In this document: positions 54,701 to 64,000 of the stretch, piece after piece
Position numbering within the stretch: the first letter of the stretch is position 1
Layout of the letters: each line of letters opens with the position of its first letter
From: Onchocerca lupi
Lineage: Eukaryota; Nematoda; Chromadorea; Rhabditida; Onchocercidae
DNA length: 64,000 bases
NCBI GenBank assembly: GCA_028564675.1
Contig: JAOVVO010000320.1
Location: forward strand, 1 to 64,000
Reading direction: 5' to 3'
The notes under the pieces: model-generated
What the model was told of the DNA's origin: nothing
Database searches by the model: none
What the model saw: only the letters and a program-made list of their open reading frames with translations
Position numbers and translations under genes: made by a program

Positions 54701-57700
54701 TAAAAATTAATTTATATTTCGACAAAATAAAGCAAAGATCAAAATTTTACACACAAAATCTATAAAATAGCTATAAAAAATTAACTTTTACGACAAATTA
54801 GAATTCATTTATCAATTCATTTATCGCTCTTGTCTTGTTTGGTTGTCGTTTTCAAATCATTTCAAAAATTATTCATTTTTTTTAAAAATTTGAACAAATT
54901 TTTTTCTTAATTTTCACAAATATTTTTTTTTTTTTAATGTGTGGAATAATATATTCTAAAACAAATGGCAACGATTTCTTTTTTTTTTTTTGCTTTTTAA
55001 ATTTACATCTTTCTATTTTCACTTCAAAAGTTAGTACTTATGGAGGGAAAATTGATTTTGACAAAGTTTCAATTCCATTATATTTTTTATCCATTTCAAA
55101 TTACAATGTACCGTATTGTACTACTAAATATTTATTATACTAATATATATTGCTTAAATTTTTACTAAAAAAATTTTTATTTTTAGATTTAGTCAAAATT
55201 AGATTTTCTTTTTTTTTAACAAACATACCATCTATTCTTGTTTTGTCTGTCAAATATTGCTATATTTTGTATTTATCTTAAAAATTTTGTTGCTAGGCAA
55301 ATTGCGATTGAATTAGTGATTTGTTTTCAAAATTTAAATTTGTTGAAACTTGCACTTTTTGAAATTATTTTTCAAATTTTCAGCTGGGAGATTCTTTTTC
55401 TCGAAATTTTTTGCTGTTTTTCACTTATTTTTTAACTAACTTTTCTGTTTCTTTTGAAAAAATTTGTTAAACAACGCCGGAAAGCAATAATATTTTTCAA
55501 AAAATTTTGCCGTTGATTATTAATTTGATTTATTTATTCAAGCTACTGATTAAATTTTTCGAAAGAATTTATTAGCCATTAATCGATTGTTTTTCGAACT
55601 ATTGAATTCTCCAATGTTTTTAAAATACATTAATTTTAAAAAAAGAAATTTGAAAAAAAAATTTTTCATGTTTCATAAACTTTATTTATATAATGAAGAT
55701 ATTGGCCTACGGACATGTCTTGTATTACCATACGAATTTTATTTTATTTTTTTTAAATTTTATGCCATTTTTCAAATTTTTTTAAGAAATAATTTTACTT
55801 AGAAGTTATACATGTAAAAACCATTCATTTTGTTATTCATTGTTCAATTTTTTTTGTTTTTTTTTTTCTTTTTTGTATGCGCTTTTATTTTATTACATTG
55901 TGTTTTAACGAATTTTTTATACTTTTATACTCTTGGATTTAAGAAATCAAAAAATTTTATAATTCGCAATTTCACTGCAAAATTTATGAAGTTAAATTTA
56001 AAAATTTTAAATGAAATTAATTGAAATTTTCCTAAATTAATTTGATTGTCATTAAGAAAATACAAATATTTCTCATTTTTATATATTTCTACGTTAAGCA
56101 TGTGTAAATAAGGCAGAAAGTAAAAATGAAAATAAGTAAGAATAAACCATAAATAATGATATAATTCATATTAGCATAAATCATTTGGGGTCTACTAATA
56201 TATATATAAATACAAATTTACTTAATACCGTACTTATATACTTGAAAATTGGTTGATTACATTCGATCAACAAAAATTTGTTATTTTTCAAATGAGAAAT
56301 GAAATATTTCTTAAAAAAAAAAAAAAATGCTGGACACTTACGACACTTACGTTAAATATTCGTTGGTTATTTTGCGAAATTTTTTTTTCTGCCGTTTTTT
56401 TTGCAAAATTTCATTAAAAAATTTTACATAAACAAAAAATTTTGTCGAAAAAGAAACATTTCATAAAATATTTTGTTTATAAATGGAAGTATTTAATAAA
56501 TCAAATTATTTATGCACTATTCAAACTACGGAAAATATTTTTATGAAATATTTTTTAAATTACAACTTTAATATATGATGTTCATATAAGTTTTTAAATC
56601 ATCCCAATTGTTGCTTTAATTGAATTTAGTAGATTTTTTCAAGTTAGACATTAGTGTGCGAAATTCAAATGTTTTTTAAATTATTTTATTTATTATTTCA
56701 ATTATTTTCCAATTATTAGTTTTTGCTATTTTTTTTTTGTATCATCATTTTCGGATTTCAACCTATTATTGATATTATTTAATCTTTTATTCCTTCACAG
56801 CAAAAAATGGCTGATTCAGAACTTTGGTTAAGATATTCCATTTACTTTTTGCAATAAAATTTTTCAACTATTTTCTTTTAAAATAAATTTTGCAGCGAAA
56901 CAATCAAGGCTTGATTATGATAATTGATTATGATAATTGATTATGATATTGATTAGGATATTATAATATTATTTAAATCATTTTCCCATCATCTCTTTCT
57001 TATCGTTTTGAAGTATTAATCAATTAATCTGGGCTACATGAAAAGTTTAATCTTAAGTTGAATCATATCTTTTCACTTCCATTCTTTCCCTATTTAGGCT
57101 AAAAAATTGATGATAATAGTATAAGTTGAAATATTCGAAGAATATTTATGAATAACAATTATGTTTGAATCAATAACATTAATAAAGTATCAAGATATGA
57201 ATGAATTTTTTATCGGAATTAAATATTTGAAAATTTGATTTATTAAAATTCCTTTCTCTCTTTATCTCTCTCTCTCTCTCCCTCTGTTTTTCTTTCTTTT
57301 TTCGTAAAAAATTGAATGGAACATTAGATCCTGTTATTATCGTTATTTTTCATCGTTTATTTCGATTTTTTTTTCTTTTCGAATGATTTTTCATCTTATC
57401 CTTTTGCAAATATAACTAGAATTCTTTCATTTCTTTTTTAACTTTTCTTTCTTTCAAAGAAAAAAAAAAAAAGTTATGCTAACATTGTCACTGCTAACCA
57501 TCAAATACACCTCATCTCTTCTATTTAAAACTTTTCATTACTGTTTTCACAACTCTTCTCAACTACTATTACTACCAATATCGCTTGTGGTATTAAAATT
57601 AATATTACTTGCAGTACTACTAATACTGCATATAGTACTGCTAATACTGCTTGTAGTACTACTAATACTGCATATAGTACTGCTAATACTGCTTATAATA

Positions 57701-57765
57701 TTACTACTGTTACTATTTGTAGTATTACTACCATAACTATAAGTATTATTGTATTTGATTATAAT

Positions 57766-57802
<37 letters not shown>

Positions 57803-60800
57803 TTATATTGCTGTTTTTATTGAAATCTTTATTAGTATTTCTAGTAAAAGTACTAAAATCGTCAGGAAATGATATGATAATATGATCATTTATCATATTT
57901 AATTACAAATATTACTATTAATTCTACTAAAAATCAAAAAATTCCATTTAGTGCTAACATAGAAAAGTGTATTATTTAAAAAATTTAACTTTCATTTCTA
58001 ATAAAAATCATTAATCAATTTACTTCATTTCTTGTGGTACTTATTTTTCGTCTGATTATTTTCGAAATGATAATTGTTATTGATGAATGAAGAATGATTG
58101 ATAATGATGACAATGACGAAAATAACTTGTTGTTGCATTCCTTCATTAGTTAGTTTTCCAATTTTTTTCCTTTCAGTTTATTTATTCAATTTCGTTTTTT
58201 TTTTTTTTTTTGGTTATTCAATTCTTTTGAGTAACTGACAATGATTCAAAATTGTATTGTTTATATACAGAAATAGATTCAGGAAGAGGCAAAAAAAAAG
58301 GATTTTTTTTTTTTTTTTTTGTACGATTAGAAAATGAAAAGAAAAGAACATCGAATATCGCATAATAAAATTTTCCAATGAAAAATTTAGATTTAGTCTT
58401 CAAAATAGATATGTCTATCGTAAATTTTTTATTTATTTTCACTGATATTTTTATGGATTATTCAGTGAAATTTTTGAATTTATTAAAATAAAAAATAATT
58501 AATAAATTTTTAACTCACAAAATTGGCATAATATTATAATATTTTTGTCATTTTTTATGAATGACAAATAAAATTTATAGAATATTATAATATGCTTATG
58601 TTTATAAGCAAAAAAAAAAAAAAAAAAGAAAAAATTTATCAATTCATTATCTTCTTACGCATACAATAATTAATTCATTTAATTCTTTTCCTCTTCACAT
58701 TACGTATGATTGATTTAAATGTTCGCAGTTTCAACTTTTTTTTTTTTTTTTTGTTACCATATCCTGTAACTAAACTTATATAGAAAAAAAAGAAACAAAA
58801 AGAAAAGAAAAAGAAGATTTAATTGGTTCCGGAAGTTAGAACTATTAGGTATTCTTTACGATGATAATGATAATAATTAATGACAATGATAATTGTAATG
58901 ATACCGGAAATTAAACAATGAAAGCCTTTTATTGTTTCTTGTTATTCTTACTAAAACTCAAATTTGTTCAATTTCAAAATTATCATTCTTAATATCTAAT
59001 AAAAACTGTATCAACATTATTAAAGTTATGATTAAAATAAAAAAATTATGATTACATGGACGATAATAAGAATTGAAATTCTTGCTCATGATGATGATGC
59101 AAACATGCTTAATAGATTCTTATAATCTACTCATGATAAAAATGTTAATTATTTAAAACTAACTGATTTTAGCTTGTTAAGAATTGCAAGGCTTATTTTA
59201 CATTATAAATCAATATTTATACATTTTGACGTCATTTTGTCTAATTAGTTAAAATTAATAAGATTTATTCAGATCTGAAATAATTAAATCGTTTATAATT
59301 TCATCCATAACTTCTTATTTTTTATACCCTTTCTATTACAAACATTTTTTACATTCTTTATGATAACAAATATATGACAAAATTATCACATGTTATCATT
59401 ATTTTTGTTACTAGTATTCTTTTTTTTGAAAATAATATTGTTCGAAGTTAAAGGTCAAACTTCACATTCTGATTGTATGCATTATTTTAAAATGGCAAAA
59501 AAAAAATGAAAAAATCGTTTTCTTTTTTCTTGTCATAACAAAAATTTTAATCGATAAAATAAGATATAATTGGAACACACCTAAACTTAATATAAACATA
59601 CTCAGTTAAAAATTAATTAAACAAACTAATTTTTCGTTTTTTTTTTTTTTTCTTCTTGCTATTTAAAACGAAAACTTTTCAACTTCTCTCTTTCTCCGCT
59701 TACTAAACCAACAAAATTTTCGTTCCGTCAGTTGCTGTTTTGTCTAAGCGTTGAGTAAAAATTAATTGTTTTTATACTAACGACAATAACAACATTATAT
59801 TTTCATCTTCTTCATTTCTCTTCAAATTTATGTTTTACTAAATGGCATATAACATTCATCCATCCAATCAGTTTTTTTTTTTTTTTTCACACTTTCATCC
59901 TTCAATCGACTTCTTTTTTTCTCTCAATTTCAACCGTTCATTAATAGCACTTCTTCAAGTTGACTTCTGATGATTTCGTAATGTTAGAACGTGATTTTTT
60001 TTTTTTTTTTTTTTTTGCGACATTTCCGTTTCGTCAGGAAATGACGCAACAAAAAAATCGCTTCCTAACATTATCACACATAATTTGTACTTGTTCATGA
60101 AATTAGCATTAGAATGATATCTGCCTTTATCATAATATTATAATAGCACCAGTCATAATATCGAAATATTTCTTTCTACAAGTCATATCAAATTTCTCAT
60201 TGTTTCAAATTTTCTTCTTTTATTTATTATGATTGGTTTGAAAATAGAAATTCTTACGAATTAGTTGTAGTCAAATTTTAACAATTCATAGATTTTTACT
60301 CTAATCTTTTTTGCAATTTTTCGTCTTTTCTAAGCTTTTATTGTCCGTTTCTGTTTCTTGCATATTTTTTTTTTCCTTCTTTCTTTACAATTCGAAATCA
60401 AGAAAAAAAAGGAAAGCGAATAATGAGGCCCTTTTCATGATCATTCATGGATGATTTTTAGCCAAGCAACCGGTAGTTGGTCTATCATCGGTCGTCATCT
60501 TTTGGCCTAAGCTTGCTTATTCAATTCATTGACTTATGGCTTTTTATGTAAATAAGCTTGTATGATGAAAAATTTATTCAATGTATGTATTTTCAGAAAA
60601 ATTTCTAGCAAAAACTGAAAACTTATTTTATTCATAATATTTCAAAAAAAAAAAAAAAAAAAAAAAGAGAAAGAGAAAGAGAAAGAGAAAAAAAGCAGAA
60701 ATAATTTATTAGCTTCAATTGGAATATAGCTCAAAAATTGTTGAACAAAAATCTGCTTGAGAAGAATTCATCAATCTTCGTTATAATTCTTATTTTTCGA

Positions 60801-63284
60801 AATAGAATTTTTCCTTCCTTTTTCAAATTCATGCTATTTTGAAAGAATTTCTTTTTTCTCTTTTTTTTTCTTGTTATGTTTTTTAGTATTCTTTTTTTGA
60901 TATTTTAACCTCTTTATTAGACTTCAGTTAATTCTTGATCAAAACATTGGTTAAAGTTTTAATTTTTTTTTTTATTTTAATTTTAAATATAAATAATTGA
61001 TCGTTTATTAGAGACTTATTTGCTTTATTGTTTCCTTTTTGTACTTTAAAATAAATTCTTTGCTAATAGTCAAATTATCATCGAAATTTTTGGAAAATTT
61101 TGAAAAAGATTAATAAAAATCAAACGATAATAAATTAAAATTAATTTCTTAAATTTATCGGCAGTATATTTCATTAGTTCTGAACTTTCATTTTCTTAAT
61201 TAAAATTTTCTAAATCAAAAATTAATTACAATTGTTTACAGGAAAAAAGTGGCATGCCACCATTGCCACCACCAAAACCACGTATCAATTTAGATGAACG
61301 AATGAATGCTACTGATCATTATTCAGAACAAACGCGGTAAATTTATTTATCTTTTAATTTGATTAAATAATTAAACGGTTATTTTAGTACTATTAATTAT
61401 ATTATTAATTAATGCTTCAATATATTTTGCATTTATATAGTTTGCTAATTGTTTATCTTTTTTTCATTCACCTACATTACCCTGTACGATTTTACAAAAT
61501 TTAAATCTTTTTTAATTTGAACAGTCGAATTTTTTGCTTTGTATAATTTATTAAAAGTGATAAAAATATTAATTTAATTCGAATTTTTAAATTGAAAGTA
61601 TTAAAAGTTAATTACTTCAACAACATAGATCGCAAAATTCTTTTCAAATTTATTATGAAAATGACGTACATGTATGATATGCGGGTAATTTTGACGTATA
61701 AAAAGTTTACTAATTTTTGCATTATTATTCAATAATCATGCAAATATTTTAATCAGAAAGAAACATTTTATAGTTATTTACTTATCAAAATTTATTTCTT
61801 CAAAAAGTTAGTATTTAAATTCATTTAATTTTTGTTTAATTGAATTTTTTGTGAATTAAAATTTAAAAAATTTTCATAAATGGAAAATTTGCAAATATAC
61901 GAGAGTGTTAATTTAGGGGAACTGATCAGATAATAACGCGAGCTCATTCGGTACTTCCCGCATCTGTACGTCCAAGTCCAACCTTACGCTCCGCAAGTCC
62001 TATCGATGAACAACGTGCAGCGTTGCCACGTGCCATAGAACCTGATCTCGTCGCAAAAGACAGGTAATTTTCGCAAATTTTAAAAGTTTTTTTCTTTCAT
62101 TGGAAGCATAAAAATTTAATAATCACAAAAGAATAAGCAATAAAGTTTTCAATTTTTTACGTAACACGTAAAAATGACGTACATATATGATATCAAAAAT
62201 AATTTTAGCATATATTACTCCTTTTTGAAATATAAATCAATAATTATTGAAATAAACAATAGTTAGAAAATTACAAATTTCTATCGCTCATTTTTTCCCA
62301 ATTTTTTTCAAGGATTTCTCGGATAAATTTAATTCTTAATAATATTTTGAACTTGATGGTTAAATTAAACAAATAAATGATACAGTTATAATCGCTTATT
62401 CTTGTTAACCATTAAATTAATATCGATTATTTGAAATTATTTTCAAGTTTTGATCCATTTCGATATTAATGATACCTAATACCTAAGTTCGGTCAGTGAT
62501 TTATATAAATGAAATTGATCTGACAGATAAATATTTGATCTGTCATCTGTCCTTTCTGGTGACATATTTATTCATCCTTCTTTCTTGTATACCATTATTA
62601 CCATTCTGTTGATATTCAAATATTTCTTAATCACGCTTGTTTACTTTTCATTTATCAACAAATCGTTTAGCTTCATTCAATCGATCATAAAAAGAGATGA
62701 GTAATCTCTTGTACTTGAAAAGATATTTAAAATGTGAGTAATCTTGAAAAAATGATGAGGAATAGGAAAAAAAATTGCAATACGAAAATGAAAAAATTTT
62801 TCAAGAATTAAAAATTTCAAAAATTTTAAAGAAATAAATGAGAAATGATTTTTAAGTCTCGTTTTTTTTTGCTCAATTTTATTTCTTTTGCAACAATTCT
62901 TCTTCGCTACTTAAATTTAATCGTTTCAGGAGTGAAATCTATACATTTATATTAATTTGCCTTTAATATCTTCAAATTCGATCATCAATATATCACGATC
63001 AAAATTAACCTGTTTATTGATTTTTCTTTTTTTATAATAAAAGATAATTTTCGGTTTTTTTTAGGTATGATCCAGCCAGTAAATGCTTTTCCTATGTACC
63101 AGCTCGTGCTCTCAGTGAACATTTTACGGCCCCGCGAAAGCCACAACGTCTTAAAATCGAAGAAACGGCTACAGCAGCATTGAATGTTGAAGCACTAGCA
63201 GATGAAATTGCAATGGTACCTGTTAAATCGACCGATCTACAACGATTACCTGAAACACCAAAATGGGCAGATGATATCGAAAAG
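29929..63284 (+). CDS. tns-1: Tensin family protein, 5' part (PTEN-like phosphatase and C2 domains)
   Basis: Focal-adhesion scaffold expected to link integrins to actin. Twelve exons, then the gene leaves the window: 29929-30654, 43698-43821, 44622-44719, 46967-47202, 47361-47444, 48735-48890, 49145-49353, 50028-50207, 53771-53886, 61242-61336, 61917-62063, 63065-63284; phases agree throughout, about 797 residues so far. Exon 1 codes for 242 residues of unknown function. The phosphatase domain starts at LQYVTERIIA (about 276) and includes FNLSKKRSDL, GWPEE (for the usual WPD) and the P-loop HCKGGCSRA with C372 and R378, then AAYMHY. The C2 domain follows (about 440-575: KIYERMQPVHTTS, LRGDILVKCF, FFRCQFNTCTF). 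The linker has SRADSYENFD, as in tensins, and PPLPPPKPR, an SH3-type ligand motif. SH2 and PTB domains are expected downstream. Introns 2-8 are 0.16-3.6 kb and A+T-rich. Shorter forms could start at Met codons in exon 2. The exon 9 donor (GTTTGG) is weak. Confidence 0.93.
33374..33412 (+). other. Possible alternative first coding exon of tensin
   Basis: ATG CAA ATG GAC ATA GAT AGC..., encoding MQMDIDSTFRPKE, ends at a GTTAAA donor-like site in phase 0. This is the phase needed to join exon 43698. Composition is less A+T-biased than the flanks. The donor is weak and no promoter was identified, so this is only a candidate. Confidence 0.2.
34505..34640. repeat. AAT-rich microsatellite region
   Basis: Interrupted (AAT)n tract with the purest run at about 34560-34582. 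Confidence 0.9.
36705..37001 (+). CDS. 98-codon open frame in tensin intron 1, unrecognised
   Basis: It begins MSGKLIYFSSIFNSCHSGS and ends at a TAA. It is the longest single frame in the intron with mixed amino-acid composition; most others here are Phe/Lys/Ile low-complexity. Local sequence is less A+T-rich than the surroundings. I recognise no domain or signal peptide, and there is no clear splice acceptor or donor. It could be a nested gene, a decayed transposon fragment or chance. Confidence 0.2.
   Translation: MSGKLIYFSSIFNSCHSGSNSAYQKWSTIEHTFQCLCFIQASKLSYSLNVENMLKTFRFTIPSNHRLPNIAASLHTHSIIGQEKRISIKIYDSIFINS
38228..38350. repeat. ATT-rich microsatellite region
   Basis: Interrupted (ATT)n/(TTA)n tract directly before the 38376 hairpin. 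Confidence 0.85.
38376..38418. repeat. Hairpin with 16-bp perfect arms
   Basis: GTAGTAATAATACGAA (38376-38391) and TTCGTATTATTACTAC (38403-38418) are exact reverse complements with an 11-nt loop. It may come from fold-back of the neighbouring trinucleotide repeats, although the CGAA/TTCG part is not simple sequence. Confidence 0.85.
38770..38950. repeat. Diverged 40-bp tandem repeat, about 4.5 units
   Basis: Units start near 38770, 38810, 38851, 38890 and 38928. Each begins like GATAAAAA, then has a CTTTAG/CTTAGA segment and a TTTTATG segment. Unit lengths are 38-41 bp with many substitutions, so the array is old. Confidence 0.7.
39183..39302 (+). CDS. Small ORF (39 aa) with a hydrophobic C-terminal half
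   Basis: Starts MAIGVAAYEYVKGRMKYLYK and ends in SIIFYPFSLLLSVLFGVFL, then TAA. The second half would make a membrane segment, so the product would be a single-pass microprotein if expressed. It stands out because its base composition and codon choice resemble the true exons rather than the poly-T/A intron around it. No family was recognised and no splice sites frame it. It lies next to a GC-richer hairpin (39305-39350). Confidence 0.2.
   Translation: MAIGVAAYEYVKGRMKYLYKSIIFYPFSLLLSVLFGVFL
39305..39350. repeat. Hairpin with 11-bp perfect arms
   Basis: AGGTGACAAAG (39305-39315) pairs exactly with CTTTGTCACCT (39340-39350) around a 24-nt loop. Arms of mixed composition are rare in this intron, so a structured RNA or a small foldback element is possible. 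Confidence 0.65.
39431..39465. repeat. (TAC)n microsatellite
   Basis: An uninterrupted run of about 11 TAC/ACT units in tensin intron 1. Confidence 0.95.
45413..45484 (+). pseudogene. Coding-like fragment in tensin intron 3
   Basis: A frame of 23 codons ends in GYGQTLAFRLINDPEEDES and a TAA. It is bounded on the left by an in-frame TGA, and no acceptor AG sits at its left edge. The base composition resembles the exons in this window. It may be a remnant of a last exon or an alternative terminal exon. I do not recognise it. Confidence 0.15.
50261..50308. repeat. (TTTG/TTTA)n microsatellite
   Basis: Tetranucleotide TTTG/TTTA repeat in tensin intron 8, immediately after exon 8. Confidence 0.85.
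51166..51192. repeat. (CT)n microsatellite
   Basis: A (CT)n run of about 13 units within a longer CT-rich stretch (about 51120-51235). Confidence 0.9.
56911..56948. repeat. 13-bp tandem triplication
   Basis: TTGATTATGATAA occurs at 56911 and 56924, with a nearly complete third unit at 56937. Confidence 0.9.
57614..57697. repeat. 21-bp tandem repeat arranged as two 42-bp units
   Basis: Units at 57614, 57635, 57656 and 57677 alternate between GTACTACTAATACTGCATAT(A) and GTACTGCTAATACTGCTT(G/A)TA, so 42 bp is the real period. As 21 is a multiple of three, a Leu/Ile/Val-only frame stays open across it; this is not a gene. Confidence 0.95.
57766..57803. repeat. (GCA)n-(GTA)n compound microsatellite
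   Basis: Seven GCA units pass directly into about six GTA units, as expected from a point change spread by slippage. Confidence 0.95.
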
Positions 63285-64000
63285 GTAGTAAATTTTATTT
63301 TAATTGAAGGCAAATTGATCATAATTGCAATGATTTTATCTTCAGTTCAAATCATCATTTTCCAATTTCATTCCTTTAAGTAAATTTAAATTAGTTTCAA
63401 AATTTGTCTTATTTAATGATATAGTGTAGATAAATATACGTTTCTTATGCTCGTATTTAACTCAAATTTCTAAATATTATGTAATATTATATATAAAGCA
63501 GTAATATTATTTTTAATTTAAATTTGCAATCCATTCATTGTTTTCTGAGAAATGATTATTTCATAATTGCTTTTCTATCGCTTAACTTTAATATGATAGT
63601 GTATAAATGATAATAATTTGGCAAAATAAAAGTGATAATTTTAATCTAAAAGAAGCAATTCTTATCAAATCAATGATTAAGCAATTCTTATCAAATCAAT
63701 AATTACTATTAATTTATGTAGTAATGTCAAAAATTCATAATCATTTCCTTCATAATGTCTTCCCATAGTTTTTATTTTCCGATTTTATCATTTTTTTCTT
63801 CCTTTCAATCATTTTAAACAATTCGAAACTGATCATTCTAGTTTTTACGGATTAGTTGCGGATTTATACCAGAAAGTGAGAATAATGAAAAAAATGTAAA
63901 AAAATTTGGTAATATTTTGTCGTTTACCTAATCGTTTTTTAAGAATCGTAAGAAAAAAAAAAAAACGGATGTTGGAAAATAGGTCAAATAATTTTTGAAA
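63285..64000 (+). other. Start of the next tensin intron, to the window end
   Basis: It begins with donor GTAGTA after codon AAG (phase 0). It contains a near-perfect 26-bp tandem pair (63653-63678 and 63679-63704, one difference). No further exon was seen before the window ends. Confidence 0.75.
63653..63704. repeat. 26-bp tandem pair
   Basis: AAGCAATTCTTATCAAATCA... occurs at 63653 and 63679 with one substitution near the end. Confidence 0.95.

Larger units (their letters stand above)
53887..61241 (+). other. Tensin intron 9 (7.4 kb)
   Basis: It runs from GTTTGG (after codon AAA) to TTTACAG (before GAA), phase 0. Contents: a 13-bp triple repeat (56911-56948), the 21/42-bp tandem repeat (57614-57697), GCA/GTA microsatellites (57766-57803) and a GA-rich purine tract (60661-60695). 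One or more exons may have been missed, because the 5' donor is weak. No further coding sequence was convincingly identified. Confidence 0.6.

Noticed and set aside
56801..56826. Exon-like CAAAAAATGGCTGATTCAGA after a good CAG acceptor, with a GTTAAG donor
   Set aside because: It would end in phase 2 and hit a stop after joining tensin exon 10, so it does not fit the gene model.
57476..57736. 86-codon hydrophobic open frame
   Set aside because: Its second half is the 21-bp tandem repeat (Leu/Ile/Val only) and it lies inside a tensin intron.
1..64000. tRNA, rRNA, CRISPR or bacterial (endosymbiont) gene fragments
   Set aside because: On reading through, I saw no cloverleaf with a GTTCGA-type arm, no rRNA signature, no spaced direct repeats of CRISPR type and no bacterial coding block. 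A tRNAscan or Rfam search was not possible here.

Overview
The window is a eukaryotic chromosome segment, very A+T-rich and full of homopolymer runs (many poly-T and poly-A tracts of 15-28 bases) and trinucleotide microsatellites. It carries three protein-coding genes whose exons are joined by GT...TTTCAG-type introns. Two points suggest a nematode, possibly an A+T-rich spirurine or filarial-type worm: a splice acceptor lies directly in front of the ATG of the aminotransferase gene (a typical place for spliced-leader trans-splicing), and the introns range from 45 nt to 13 kb. The species cannot be fixed from sequence alone. I saw no bacterial operons, CRISPR arrays, viral genes, rRNA or convincing tRNA.

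Layout. (1) Positions 1504-6396, minus strand: a 16-exon gene for an ADA2-type transcriptional adaptor (ZZ zinc finger, SANT domain, ADA2 middle region), most like TADA2B, a subunit of GCN5-type histone acetyltransferase complexes. (2) 6397-16258: about 10 kb of A+T-rich intergenic DNA. It has a 32-bp minisatellite just upstream of the ADA2 gene, a 14-bp inverted-repeat element, a dispersed-repeat copy and a short coding-like relic. (3) 16259-22152, plus strand: a complete 13-exon alanine aminotransferase of about 521 residues. (4) 22153-29928: intergenic, with another dispersed repeat next to a Helitron-like terminal hairpin. (5) 29929 to beyond the right end, plus strand: a tensin-family gene. 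A long first exon of 242 codons is followed by a 13-kb intron, then exons for the PTEN-like phosphatase and C2 domains, then the proline- and serine-containing linker. The SH2 and PTB exons expected of a tensin would lie outside the window.

The three genes are functionally unrelated (chromatin acetylation, amino-acid metabolism, cell-matrix adhesion) and show no operon-like spacing. All listed exon junctions were checked by hand: the phases agree at every junction, and the joined products align over their length with the known families. The least certain joins are ADA2 exon 9 (in transcript order; 3455-3511), the ADA2 GC/GT donor at about 2588-2591, and the tensin exon 9 donor.

The most interesting items are the phosphatase-loop motif of the tensin, which keeps the catalytic Cys and Arg and has a second Cys between them; a possible GC-AG intron and a 12-nt first coding exon in the ADA2 gene; a family of short dispersed repeats with a perfect 24-bp terminal inverted repeat in one copy; and several coding-like islands inside the 13-kb tensin intron. 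I found no clear new biological system.
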